From Chlorobaculum tepidum TLS (lineage in GTDB: Bacteria; Bacteroidota; Chlorobiia; Chlorobiales; Chlorobiaceae), in NCBI RefSeq assembly GCF_000006985.1, contig NC_002932.3:917109-981108 (forward strand): DNA of 64,000 nucleotides, written 5' to 3'. Made by a program: the position numbers and the translations under genes. Position 1 is the stretch's first letter; each line of letters opens with the position of its first letter. Below, in pieces: positions 35,857 through 44,243 of this stretch. A model generated the notes under the pieces. It searched no databases. It was not told where the DNA came from and worked only from the letters and a program-made list of their open reading frames with translations.

Positions 35857-36015
35857 TCATTTTCTGGCGAACAGTTCCGGCAGCGCCCTGCTTGCTGGTT
35901 CGCCGATGACCAGGTCGTGGCCGATCGCGCCCGACGGCTCCGGGTTGATTTCGATGCAGCAGGCTCCGGTGAAGAAAACGATGCGCTGGTTCGATGAAAG
36001 GTCGATCTGTTTCAT
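35857..36015 (-). pseudogene. Sirtuin (CobB-like) deletion relic, 52 codons
   Basis: The short frame reads MKQIDLSSNQRIVFFTGA, as in the N-terminus of Sir2 deacetylases (normally followed by GISxxSGIPxFRG). It then joins CCIEINPEPSGAIGHDLVIG and EPASRALPELFARK, which is the usual C-terminal end of the same family. Roughly 170 central residues are absent: the NAD site, the catalytic His and the zinc cysteines. The join is in frame. This is a relic of an internal deletion; a retained function is unlikely. Confidence 0.7.
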
Positions 36016-36151
36016 GAGCTTTCGAGGAGTGCGCGAGCCGGTTTGCTTGCGGACATTTCTTGCCAGGAGTGCTGCAAAGATGCGTATGGGTCATTATATT
36101 GAACCTTATTTTTTGTACAGAAGATCGTCATTGTGAATCAACGGAGTTGTC

Positions 36152-36388
36152 ATGTTAAAAGAAGCTGCTGCTGTTATGGGAGGTGCGCTCCTTCTGCCTC
36201 CGCTTGGAGTATCGATGGTTGCCTGCGGCATACCGGGTCTTCTTGTCGCGGGTGCCGGATTCTTTGCTTTCGACGCCATGATGCAGGAGCGCAGGGCATC
36301 GGCACAGCAGTCCTCTTCCGATCCTGCAAATGGGGGTGATGAGAGCTGGCAAACCATGCCGCCTGAGGAGACGGAACGTTACCGGTAA
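36152..36388 (+). CDS. Small hydrophobic protein of unknown function
   Basis: 78 residues. Residues 5-42 are hydrophobic and glycine-rich (AAAVMGGALLLPPLGV, GIPGLLVAGAGFFAF), enough for one or two membrane helices. The rest is polar and acidic (QQSSSDPANGGDESWQ). A weak GGAG lies 9 bp before the ATG. No family recognised. Its codon use is like its neighbours, which favours a real gene. Confidence 0.5.
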   Translation: MLKEAAAVMGGALLLPPLGVSMVACGIPGLLVAGAGFFAFDAMMQERRASAQQSSSDPANGGDESWQTMPPEETERYR

Positions 36389-36502
36389 AAACATTTAAGC
36401 TATCGCCGTGCCGCCTTTGATCGCAACGGTTTTGGTGTGTGTCACAGCCTTTCTGGATGGTGACCGTTAAGGCTGCGATTGATCTCTTCTGATGTTCCTG
36501 AT

Positions 36503-36544
36503 GCCGGGTGACGCGAACTGAAATCGCGGAGCCCCCTCACCGGC
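36503..36544 (+). promoter_or_regulatory. Structured leader before mntH
   Basis: Two nested stems: outer GCCGGGTGA/TCACCGGC with one bulge, and inner CGCGA/TCGCG with a 7-base loop. The structure ends 24 bp before the mntH start. It does not match the manganese yybP-ykoY riboswitch as I know it. It could be a regulatory leader or the remains of a terminator. Confidence 0.35.
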
Positions 36545-36568
36545 AAGGGATTTCCTCAATCCTCGATT

Positions 36569-37828
36569 ATGGCAGTTTCATTTTCGAAATTGATACAATC
36601 CCGCTGGCTTCCTCTCAAAAAGCTTCTGGGATTTCTCGGACCGGGATTTCTGGTGACGGTTGGATTCATCGACCCTGGCAACTGGGCCACCAATATCGAA
36701 GGGGGTGCGCGGTTCGGTTACGAACTGCTCTGGGTGATCACGCTCAGCACGCTGATTCTGATCGTTATCCAGCACATGGCCGCGCGGCTTGGCATCGCCA
36801 CGGGCAAGTCGCTGGCGGTTAACATTCGAGACCATTTTCCCGCGCCGGTTTCATCGCTTCTTGGCTTTACGATTGTTGCCGCCTGCGTTGCCACCGACGT
36901 GGCCGAGCTGGTTGGCGGTGGCATCGGCTTCAGTCTCCTTTTTGGGATGCCGCTCTGGGCCGGGGCGCTTCTGACCGTGGTGCTCGAAGTGTTCCTCGTG
37001 GTCAGCCAGCGCTACCATCGCATCGAGACCATTATCGTCGGCTTTCTCGGCATCATCGCGCTCTGCTATCTCGCTGAACTCTGGATCGTCCGACCGGCCT
37101 GGCACGAAGTGCTGCCCGCCACGGTCACGCCGGTGCTGGGCCGTGAGAGCATCTACGTCGCCATTGCCATTCTTGGTGCAGTGGTCATGCCGCACAACGT
37201 GTATCTGCACTCCAACGTCATTCACAGCCGGAAATGGGGGATGACCGATGATGAGAAAAAAGAGCTGCTTCGCTACGAAAAAGCCGATACTCTTTTTGCC
37301 ATGACGCTTGGCTGGGTGGTCAATTCAGCGATGATCGTTGTCGCCGCCGCCGTGTTTCACCAGCATGGCGTGCGGGTCGAGAGCATCGAGCAGGCATCCG
37401 CGACGCTCAGACCGCTGGCCGGGCCGCTGGCGGGGTTGCTCTTCGCCGTGGCGCTTGTGTTCGCGGGAGTCGGTTCATCGATCACCTCCTCGATGGCCGA
37501 GGCCAACGTCATCACCGGCTTTCTCGGCAAGCCCGAAGACCCGGAGAGCCTGCTCTGGCGCGTGTCGGTGTTCCTGACCGCCATCCCTTCCTTTATCATC
37601 ATTCTGTTCAAGGTCGATACCTACAAAATCCTGATTTTCAGCCAGGTGGTGCTGAGCCTTCAACTGCCCTTCACGCTTTTGCCGCTCTTGGTGCTCTGCC
37701 GGAGCGAAAAGGTGATGGGGGTCTTCCGGAGCCGGGGCGTCGAATTCGTTGCGGCGGTGCTGATTACCATGGTGGTCGTTGCGCTCAATCTCTATCTGCT
37801 CTCTACCACAGTGACCGGAGACTCATGA
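36569..37828 (+). CDS. mntH: Nramp-family divalent metal transporter (MntH-like)
   Basis: 419-residue inner-membrane protein with about 11 helices. The metal-binding motif DPGNWATN in helix 1 and MPHNVYLHSNV in helix 6 are intact, so it should import Mn2+ or Fe2+ with protons. The family's transport signature is also seen around helices 8-9 (LFAVALVFAGVGSSITSSMAEA). The universal stress gene begins 1 bp after its stop, so the two are probably co-transcribed. An Fur or MntR site was not recognised upstream, only a stem structure. Confidence 0.92.
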   Translation: MAVSFSKLIQSRWLPLKKLLGFLGPGFLVTVGFIDPGNWATNIEGGARFGYELLWVITLSTLILIVIQHMAARLGIATGKSLAVNIRDHFPAPVSSLLGFTIVAACVATDVAELVGGGIGFSLLFGMPLWAGALLTVVLEVFLVVSQRYHRIETIIVGFLGIIALCYLAELWIVRPAWHEVLPATVTPVLGRESIYVAIAILGAVVMPHNVYLHSNVIHSRKWGMTDDEKKELLRYEKADTLFAMTLGWVVNSAMIVVAAAVFHQHGVRVESIEQASATLRPLAGPLAGLLFAVALVFAGVGSSITSSMAEANVITGFLGKPEDPESLLWRVSVFLTAIPSFIIILFKVDTYKILIFSQVVLSLQLPFTLLPLLVLCRSEKVMGVFRSRGVEFVAAVLITMVVVALNLYLLSTTVTGDS

Positions 37829-37829
37829 T

Positions 37830-38243
37830 ATGAAGGCATACCAAAACATACTGGTGGCTATCGATGGTTCCGGGGCCGACGACGCGCTGATCGAACAGGT
37901 CTCGGCTCTTGCCGCGCCGCTGGGATCGCGCGTGCATCTGTTGCATGTGGTGCACTCTCACACCATCGATCAGGAACGCGCGCTTCGGGAGCAGGCAGGG
38001 GAGTTTCTCGAGCGTTATCGGGCCGCGATGCAACAACAGGGTATCGAGGCCGAAGTGCTCATCCGGAGCGGGGAACCCGACCGGGAGATTCTGAAGGAGA
38101 TCGAAGAGCGCCGTTACGACCTGCTCGCGATGGCGGCACACGGTCACCGCCTGTTTAGTCGCCTGCTTTTCGGCAGCGTTTCCCGCGCCTTGCGTAACAA
38201 AATCGACATCCCGCTCCTCTTGGTCAGGGGAGAGGCTCGCTGA
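37830..38243 (+). CDS. Universal stress protein (UspA family)
   Basis: 137 residues of the Usp alpha/beta fold. The start YQNILVAIDGSGADDALIEQ (in parts NILVAIDGS) and the end LLAMAAHGHRLFSRLLFGSVS, then IPLLLVRG, are characteristic; the AHGHR...FGSVS segment corresponds to the ATP-binding loop. Usp proteins respond to starvation and stress, often bound to a membrane transporter gene, as here with mntH. The partner relation is inferred from the 1-bp spacing. Confidence 0.92.
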   Translation: MKAYQNILVAIDGSGADDALIEQVSALAAPLGSRVHLLHVVHSHTIDQERALREQAGEFLERYRAAMQQQGIEAEVLIRSGEPDREILKEIEERRYDLLAMAAHGHRLFSRLLFGSVSRALRNKIDIPLLLVRGEAR

Positions 38244-38351
38244 GAGTTTGTCAAGTCCGGAGCATGATCGCCGCAAGCCGTGGCGGAGTCCGGCATCTGT
38301 AAAAATTTTTCTGGGATCGGTTTCATCAATCAAAAGATCGGAGGATCGAGT

Positions 38352-39791
38352 ATGAGTCTGTTCAAGAAAGCGGTAGGGGTCGCTGCCCTCTATTGCCTGC
38401 TGGCGATGGGAGGCGAGGTGCGGGCTGCCGATTCGGGTGCGCCGTACACCGTGAAAGCGGCCTACGAGTCGTTATCACTGCCGGCGGGCGAGTCGATGGG
38501 AATGCTGGGACTGGGCGTGGAGCGTCAATTCAACGAGAATTTCAGCGGTGGCGTCGGAACCTGGACGGCGGTGCGCGGCGAACGGGGCGGTTTCATCACG
38601 ATCGGCTTTCAGGGCACGGCTCGCGTGCCGCTGTCGGAAACGTTCGGACTCGAAGCGGGGGCTTTCGTTGGCGCGGGTGGAGGCAGGGGCGGCGCTACCT
38701 TGAGCGGCGGCGGCCTGATGCTGCGCGGATACACGGGCCTGACGGCTGATCTGGGTGAGCTGGGCCGGATTGGAGCGGGGGTGAGCTATGTCGATTTCCC
38801 GAATGGCGGCGCGATCGATTCAACGCAGCCGACGGTGTTCTACTCCATTCCGTTCGGTTCCTCCTCCCGGCAGTTCGACGGACTCGCTTACGAGCGGAAC
38901 TCGCTTGCCGTCGTTTCAAAGCTCGTGCGGGTTCGCTCCGGCGCGCGCGATCTTTCGGGCAAGGTGCAGGATGACTTCACCCTGCTCGGCGTCGAGTGGA
39001 GAAGTTATTTCGATAACGAGATGTTCGTTCGCTTTGAAGCGGCAGGCGCGGCTGGCGGCAGCAGCACCGGTTACATGCAGGTGCTGGTGGGGGCGGGCTT
39101 GCAGATTCCGTTGTCGGACAATTTCTGGATCGACGGCTCCCTCGGCCTTGGCGGCGGTGGCGGCGGAGATGTCGATACCGGTGGCGGTTTTCTGGTCGAT
39201 GCGGGGGCCGACCTGCGGTGCGCACTTGATGACGACCTCTTTGCCGCGGCGGGCGTTTCATACCTGAGAGCGCCCAATGGCAGCCTGAGCGCTTTCTGCC
39301 CCTCGCTCGAAGTCGGCGGCACCTTTGGCAAGGAGTCACAGAAGCACGACAAGCTTCCGGTCAGGGTTAGGATGGTGAGCCAGCGCTATTTCAACGGCTC
39401 TGATGGCTGGCGTACTCACGACGCCGACAAGGATGTTGACAACCTCGGCGTGCAGTTCGACTACTTCGCGAAGCCGTGGGCATACGTGACAGGCCAGGCG
39501 CTGGCCGCCTATGACGGTCAGGCGGGCGCGTACATGATTGGCCTGGTTGGCGGCGGCTTGCACCAGACGATTGCCGGGCCGCTGTTTGTCGAGGCGGAAG
39601 GCTTGATCGGTGCGGCGGGCGGCGGCGGACTGGCGATGGGTTCCGGACTGGCGTGGCAGGTCAATGGCGGCGTGGGCGTGCAGGTGAGCAAGGATGTGGC
39701 GCTGATGGCCACCCTTGGGCGACTCGATGCTTTCAATGGCCCGTTCAAGGCCGATGTCGTCGGGCTTTCCCTCGCCTTTGGCGGTCGGTAA
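38352..39791 (+). CDS. Exported glycine-rich protein, probable outer-membrane beta-barrel
   Basis: 479 residues from ATG 38352, which follows GGAGGATCGAGT. A signal peptide (KKAVGVAALYCLLAMGG) is cleaved near VRA-AD. The mature protein has long glycine runs (GAGGGRGGATLSGGG, GLGGGGGGDV, GAAGGGGLAMGSG) between amphipathic strands, and ends with VVGLSLAFGGR. Two halves show similar strand-glycine patterns, suggesting internal duplication. No named family is recognised. It could be an outer-membrane or surface protein. It follows the Usp gene after ~110 bp and is closed by a terminator. Confidence 0.6.
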   Translation: MSLFKKAVGVAALYCLLAMGGEVRAADSGAPYTVKAAYESLSLPAGESMGMLGLGVERQFNENFSGGVGTWTAVRGERGGFITIGFQGTARVPLSETFGLEAGAFVGAGGGRGGATLSGGGLMLRGYTGLTADLGELGRIGAGVSYVDFPNGGAIDSTQPTVFYSIPFGSSSRQFDGLAYERNSLAVVSKLVRVRSGARDLSGKVQDDFTLLGVEWRSYFDNEMFVRFEAAGAAGGSSTGYMQVLVGAGLQIPLSDNFWIDGSLGLGGGGGGDVDTGGGFLVDAGADLRCALDDDLFAAAGVSYLRAPNGSLSAFCPSLEVGGTFGKESQKHDKLPVRVRMVSQRYFNGSDGWRTHDADKDVDNLGVQFDYFAKPWAYVTGQALAAYDGQAGAYMIGLVGGGLHQTIAGPLFVEAEGLIGAAGGGGLAMGSGLAWQVNGGVGVQVSKDVALMATLGRLDAFNGPFKADVVGLSLAFGGR

Positions 39792-39819
39792 AGCCAGAAG
39801 ATTTCGTCCATACCAAAAG

Positions 39820-39847
39820 GAAATAGCCTCTCGACGGAGGCTGTTTC
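39820..39847 (+). terminator. Hairpin after the glycine-rich protein gene
   Basis: GAAATAGCCTC and GAGGCTGTTTC form an 11-bp stem with one mismatch and a 6-base loop. Confidence 0.65.
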
Positions 39848-39933
39848 TCGTTCTATGCGGGGTTACTCGAACGGTTTTGGTTCAGGCGTTTTGTCGGATG
39901 ACGGCGGCAAAATCGGCACAAAAAAAAGCTGGG

Positions 39934-40110
39934 CTAGTCGCCGGTCAGGGTTTTCAGGAAGGCGACGATCTTTGCATTCTCTTTGGGCGTGAACTTCTTG
40001 CCGAGCTGGATCTGGCCCATCGTTTCGACCGCCTGGGCGAGCGTCTGGGCCGCGCCGTCGTGGAAGTAGGGGTAGGTCAGCTTGACGTTTATGAGCGTTG
40101 GCACCTTGAA
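39934..40110 (-). pseudogene. C-terminal relic of a di-haem cytochrome c peroxidase
   Basis: The last 58 codons of a longer frame read FKVPTLINVKLTYPYFHDGA, then AQTLAQAVETMGQIQLGKKF and IVAFLKTLTGD. This is the conserved C-terminal end of MauG/CcpA-type peroxidases. Upstream sequence in the same and in other frames (to about 40430) does not match the family, and neither CxxCH haem site is present. It is therefore a fragment. Confidence 0.75.
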
Positions 40111-40730
40111 GTTGAAAGAGCGCCAAGCCCTGTGCCTGCGGATCGATGCCGAGCAGATACAGCCTGTCCTTGAAGGCGATTTCGAGGATATGGAACTGTG
40201 CGGCTTGCTGCTCGGCCCGATGGAGAGGTGCCCGAAGCTTCCGGTTGAGCGGCAGGGAAGCCGACAGGGTTCTGATGACGCTTGCCGGCGTTCTCCAATA
40301 CCGGTTTTGTATTTGCTGTACCGGGACCAGATGTCGTCTTCATCCATCGTCAGTGAATGGGCACACTGGATTCCCGCTTTGATCATGGAAGCTCTGGAGG
40401 CGAGCTGGTTCCGAAGAGCGTCAACCATAATGACTTGTTAAGTATAGCGAATGATCCGGTATCTCTTGATGCTCCCTTCCTTATTCAGGATTGCAGTAGT
40501 CGCTTACTTTTCTCCTGATTTTTTGTCTTTGATTTGCATTTATGTGAGCGTAAAAAAGCGGTCTGGTCTTGCATAAGTGCTCAGGTTTTCTTATATAACC
40601 ATATAAGCATATAGCGCCTCTTACTTTTTGATGCTTTGCCATTCATCTGCTCAATAGTTTTCGATTAGTTCTGGCGGATAATGCTTTTTCCCGATTTCTG
40701 TATTCAACGGTAAATCTCTATTTGAAACTT
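40111..40730. other. Region before soxF without an intact gene
   Basis: The part to about 40430 carries overlapping open frames on the minus strand, one of which (HILEIAFKDRLYLLGIDPQ) looks protein-like but has no start or domain; I treat it as degraded sequence. From 40440 the DNA is AT-rich and probably holds the sox promoter. Confidence 0.5.
40593..40613. promoter_or_regulatory. Period-8 ATATAA repeat upstream of soxF
   Basis: ATATAACC, ATATAAGC and ATATA follow each other at 8-bp spacing (40593, 40601, 40609), about 120 bp before soxF. It may be a regulator site or an UP-like promoter element. Confidence 0.4.
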
Positions 40731-42023
40731 ATGGGAAATACGATTTCTCGCAGGACTTTCAACAGGTTGCTGATTTCCGGTCTTGCCGGTTCATCATTGC
40801 TGATGTCCGGGGGGCCTCTGATGGCATCTGCTCCGAAGGCTCACGTCGTGGTGATCGGTGGTGGTTTTGGCGGGGCTACGGTTGCGCGCTATCTCAGGCA
40901 GCTTGATCCATCGATTTCGGTGACCCTTGTCGAGCCCAAAAAGGTTTTTCATACCTGCCCGATGAGCAACTGGGTGATCGGGGGTCTTTTTTCGATGCAG
41001 AATACCGCCCATACTTACCATGCTTTACGGAGCCGTTATGGCGTGGAAGTCGTGCAGGAGATGGCAACAGGTATCGATCCGGTGAAGAAAACCGTGAAGC
41101 TGAAGGGCGGACGCATGCTTTCGTACGACCGTCTGGTGGTTTCGCCGGGTGTCGATTTTATCTGGGATGCCATCGAAGGCTATAGCCGGGATGTAGCCGA
41201 ATCGAGCATGCCTTATGCCTGGGAGGCTGGTCCACAGACGCTTCTGTTGCGCAGGCAGCTTCTCGGCATGAAAGATGGTGAAAACGTGATCATCTGCGCT
41301 CCGAAAAACCCCTTCCGCTGCCCGGCTGCGCCCTACGAGCGGGCAAGCCTCATTGCGTACTATCTGAAAAAGAGCAAGCCGAAATCGAAAGTCATCATTC
41401 TCGACGACAAGGAGGTTTTTACCAAGCAGGATCTGTTCATGCTTGGCTGGGATCGGCTCTATCGCGGAAAGATCGAGTGGCGGTCGGCCTCCGCAGGAGG
41501 AAAGGTTGAGCGTCTCGATCCAGCGAAGATGACTGTTGCGACCGAGTTCGGTGATGAAAAGGGTGGCGTGATCAACGTTATTCCTCCCCAGAAGGCGGGT
41601 CGCATTGCTGTTGAAACCGGACTCGCCGACACTTCCGGATGGTGCCCGGTCAATCCTGCGAATTTCGAATCGCTTCAGCATCCTGGTATTCATGTCATCG
41701 GGGATGCGGCACTGGTTGGAACGATGCCCAAATCGGGAACGGCGGCCAATACCCAGGCCAAGGCGCTTGCCGCGTGGCTGGTTGCTTCGTTCGGTGGCGG
41801 CAATGCCGGTGAGCATGATCTGGCCAGTCTCTGCTACAGCCTGCTCGCTCCCGGTTACGCGATCTCTGTCGCAGGCGGCTACATCCAGAGCCCCGAGGGG
41901 ATCAAGGACAATCCCGATACCGTCCACCTGACCTCAATGGAGGCGACAACCGCCCAGCTTGCCGGAGAGGCAGAGCAGGCGCTCCAGTGGTATCACAATA
42001 TTTCACAGGACACCTGGGGTTGA
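40731..42023 (+). CDS. soxF: Flavocytochrome c sulfide dehydrogenase flavoprotein subunit (SoxF/FccB)
   Basis: 430-residue periplasmic FAD protein that oxidises sulfide. The Tat signal is SRRTFNRLLISG. The FAD-binding HVVVIGGGFGGATVARYL and the covalent-FAD cysteine region VFHTCPMSNWVIGGLF are as in FccB. A second cysteine in SGWCPVNPANFES and the paired FRCPAAPYE are the redox-active pair of the family. ATG 40731 is preferred; the frame opens a little earlier with TTG. No small haem subunit (FccA) is next to it; in sox clusters SoxF lies first, as here. It starts the cluster. Confidence 0.92.
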   Translation: MGNTISRRTFNRLLISGLAGSSLLMSGGPLMASAPKAHVVVIGGGFGGATVARYLRQLDPSISVTLVEPKKVFHTCPMSNWVIGGLFSMQNTAHTYHALRSRYGVEVVQEMATGIDPVKKTVKLKGGRMLSYDRLVVSPGVDFIWDAIEGYSRDVAESSMPYAWEAGPQTLLLRRQLLGMKDGENVIICAPKNPFRCPAAPYERASLIAYYLKKSKPKSKVIILDDKEVFTKQDLFMLGWDRLYRGKIEWRSASAGGKVERLDPAKMTVATEFGDEKGGVINVIPPQKAGRIAVETGLADTSGWCPVNPANFESLQHPGIHVIGDAALVGTMPKSGTAANTQAKALAAWLVASFGGGNAGEHDLASLCYSLLAPGYAISVAGGYIQSPEGIKDNPDTVHLTSMEATTAQLAGEAEQALQWYHNISQDTWG

Positions 42024-42113
42024 GTATTTCAGGAAGTGGCGCGTGGTTTTGCCGCGGGTGATCACGGATTTTCGTTAAAACAGGTATTCAACTCACTAAA
42101 CAAGAGAGGACAT

Positions 42114-42470
42114 ATGAAGTCTTCAGGCATTATTGCGGCAGCGGCCGTTCTGCTGCTGCCATCTCTCGGCAAAGCGGCGGCTCCGGCAGCGGTCGACTCT
42201 TCTGTCGAGAAGGGCAAGGCGCTCGCGCTCGACACAAACAAAGGGAATTGCATCGCCTGCCACATGATGGGCGACGGAGAGTTTCCCGGGAATTACGGCC
42301 CGCCCCTCAGCCAGATGAAAGAGCGTTATCCCGACAGGGCTGTTCTGCGCAAGCAGGTCTGGGATGCGTCGGCCATCAACCCGAAAAGTATTATGCCTCC
42401 GTTTGGCAAAAACGGTATTCTGAATGATTCCGAAATCGACAACATTGTCGATTATCTCTACACGCTCTGA
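42114..42470 (+). CDS. soxX: Sulfur-oxidising cytochrome c subunit SoxX
   Basis: 118 residues. A signal peptide ends near GKA-AA. One haem site CIACH lies at residues 46-50, and the distal Met ligand in the MPPFGKNG motif near residue 100. SoxX pairs with SoxA to attach thiosulfate oxidatively to the cysteine of SoxY. The start follows GAGGACAT; a longer frame from 42036 is not supported. It lies 90 bp after soxF and about 70 bp before soxY. Confidence 0.93.
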   Translation: MKSSGIIAAAAVLLLPSLGKAAAPAAVDSSVEKGKALALDTNKGNCIACHMMGDGEFPGNYGPPLSQMKERYPDRAVLRKQVWDASAINPKSIMPPFGKNGILNDSEIDNIVDYLYTL

Positions 42471-42541
42471 GGTCACCATTTTTCAATCAATGCCCCGTGC
42501 GCGGGGTCAAACCACTAACACTCTTTTTAGAGGAGGATCAT

Positions 42542-43003
42542 ATGGGTATTTCCCGCAGAGATTTTTGCAGAACGATAGCGGGCTCGGCAGCATCTTTTGC
42601 CGTTCTCGCCGTCATGCCGGGCAGGCTTCTTGCCAGCTGGAACGAGAAGGCGTTTTCTGCCAGCAAGCTCGATGAGGCCATCGCAGCGAAGTTCGGTTCG
42701 CTGCCGATAGAGGATTCAACGGCAATCCAGATCAAAGCTCCTGAAATCGCAGAGAATGGTGCTTTCGTGCCGGTTTCGGTATCGACAACCATTCCGGGTG
42801 CAACCAACATCAGCATCTTCACGCCGGCCAACTTCAGCCCGATGATCGCTTCGTTCGATGTGCTGCCGCGCATGATTCCCGATGTCTCGCTTCGCATGAG
42901 AATGGCCAAAACCTCCAATCTGGTTGTGATCGTCCAGGCTGGCGGCAAGCTCTACCGCGCGACCCGTGAGGTCAAGGTGACCATTGGCGGCTGTGGCGGA
43001 TAA
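42542..43003 (+). CDS. soxY: Thiosulfate carrier protein SoxY
   Basis: 153 residues. Start ATG 42542 follows AGGAGG. A Tat signal (SRRDFCRTIAGSAASF) exports it folded, probably with SoxZ. The C-terminus ends in GGCGG, the mobile carrier arm; its cysteine covalently holds the sulfur intermediate during oxidation. The middle domain is an Ig-like beta sandwich (VPVSVSTTIPGATNISIF). Confidence 0.95.
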   Translation: MGISRRDFCRTIAGSAASFAVLAVMPGRLLASWNEKAFSASKLDEAIAAKFGSLPIEDSTAIQIKAPEIAENGAFVPVSVSTTIPGATNISIFTPANFSPMIASFDVLPRMIPDVSLRMRMAKTSNLVVIVQAGGKLYRATREVKVTIGGCGG

Positions 43004-43039
43004 TCGAAAACCATTCAAAACCATTTCAGGAGTGAAACC

Positions 43040-43345
43040 ATGAAAATCAAAGCAGTAGTCCAGAATAATATCGTCTCGGTCAAGGTACTGATTCCGCATC
43101 CGATGGATACCGGACGCGTGAAAGATCAGGCAGGAGCGCTCATTCCGGCTCATTTCATCACCGAGGTAACAGCAACCATTGGCGGGGATACCGTTTTCCA
43201 CGCTGAACTTGGCTCTGGCGTCTCGAAGGACCCCTATCTTTCGTTCCAGTTCAAGGGCGCCAAAGCAGGTGACATGCTCAAGGTCTCCTGGGTTGACAAT
43301 AAAGGCGCTTCGGAAACTGCGGAGGCTGCCATTACGGCGATGTAA
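43040..43345 (+). CDS. soxZ: Thiosulfate oxidation carrier partner SoxZ
   Basis: 101 residues, no signal peptide of its own; it is expected to be carried out with SoxY. The sequence VLIPHPMDTGRVKDQAG, then IPAHFITEVTA and SWVDNKGASETAEAAI is the usual SoxZ pattern of an Ig-like fold. It lies 36 bp after soxY with an AGGAG site. Confidence 0.95.
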   Translation: MKIKAVVQNNIVSVKVLIPHPMDTGRVKDQAGALIPAHFITEVTATIGGDTVFHAELGSGVSKDPYLSFQFKGAKAGDMLKVSWVDNKGASETAEAAITAM

Positions 43346-43370
43346 TCCCCAATCACAGGAGAACCCATCC

Positions 43371-44231
43371 ATGAAAAAAACAATTCAGCGGGGGCTGTTT
43401 ACCGGTGCACTCGTTCTGATGACGGCCATGACGGCGAAGCCGGCTAACGCGGAGGTCAATTACCAGGCACTGGTCGATGCGGATGTCAAGGCGTTCCAGG
43501 GCTTTTTCCGCAAGGAGTTTCCCGATGTGAAGCTTGAAGATTTCGGAAACGGCGTCTATGCGCTTGACGAAGATGCCCGCAAGCAGTGGAAGGAGATGGA
43601 GGAGTTTCCTCCCTATGAACTCGATGTCGAGGCGGGCAAGGCGCTCTTCAACAAACCCTTCGCCAATGGCAAATCGCTGGCGAGTTGTTTTCCGAACGGG
43701 GGAGCCGTGCGCGGCATGTATCCCTACTTCGACGAGAAGCGCAAAGAGGTGGTAACGCTCGAAATGGCGATCAACGAATGCCGGGTCGCTAATGGCGAGA
43801 AGCCTTATGCGTGGGAAAAAGGGGACATTGCAAGGGTTTCCGCCTACATCGCTTCGATAAGCCGCGGTCAGAAGGTTGACGTCAAGGTCAAGAGCAAGGC
43901 GGCTTACGATGCCTACATGAAGGGCAAGAAGTTTTTCTACGCCAAGCGCGGTCAGCTCAACATGTCGTGCTCGGGCTGCCACATGGAGTATGCCGGGCGC
44001 CATCTGAGGGCGGAAATCATCAGCCCGGCACTTGGACACACCACCCACTTCCCGGTGTTCCGCTCCAAGTGGGGCGAAATCGGCACGCTGCACAGACGCT
44101 ATGCCGGCTGCAGCAACAACATTGGCGCCAAGCCGTTTGCTCCCCAGAGCGAAGAGTATCGCGATCTGGAATTTTTCCAGACAGTCATGTCAAACGGCCT
44201 GAAGTACAATGGCCCGGCATCAAGAAAATAA
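43371..44231 (+). CDS. soxA: L-cysteine S-thiosulfotransferase subunit SoxA, mono-haem form
   Basis: 286 residues with a signal peptide cut near ANA-EV. Only one haem site is present, CSGCH at residues 200-204. At the position of the first haem of di-haem SoxA the sequence is ASCFPNGG, so that haem is lost. C106 and C137 could form the disulfide known in mono-haem forms. The catalytic cysteine, which takes up sulfur and ligates the haem, is C247 in RRYAGCSNN. The start at 43371 follows AGGAGAA; an earlier ORF start lies inside soxZ and is not used. Confidence 0.93.
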   Translation: MKKTIQRGLFTGALVLMTAMTAKPANAEVNYQALVDADVKAFQGFFRKEFPDVKLEDFGNGVYALDEDARKQWKEMEEFPPYELDVEAGKALFNKPFANGKSLASCFPNGGAVRGMYPYFDEKRKEVVTLEMAINECRVANGEKPYAWEKGDIARVSAYIASISRGQKVDVKVKSKAAYDAYMKGKKFFYAKRGQLNMSCSGCHMEYAGRHLRAEIISPALGHTTHFPVFRSKWGEIGTLHRRYAGCSNNIGAKPFAPQSEEYRDLEFFQTVMSNGLKYNGPASRK

Positions 44232-44243
44232 GAAGGAGAAACC

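Noticed and set aside
36569-38243. mntH leader as a yybP-ykoY manganese riboswitch
   Set aside because: The conserved loop sequences of that riboswitch are not present; only generic stems are seen.
39934-40428. Full-length 164-residue protein as a working cytochrome c peroxidase
   Set aside because: Only the last 58 residues match; no CxxCH motif, and the first two-thirds look like out-of-frame sequence.
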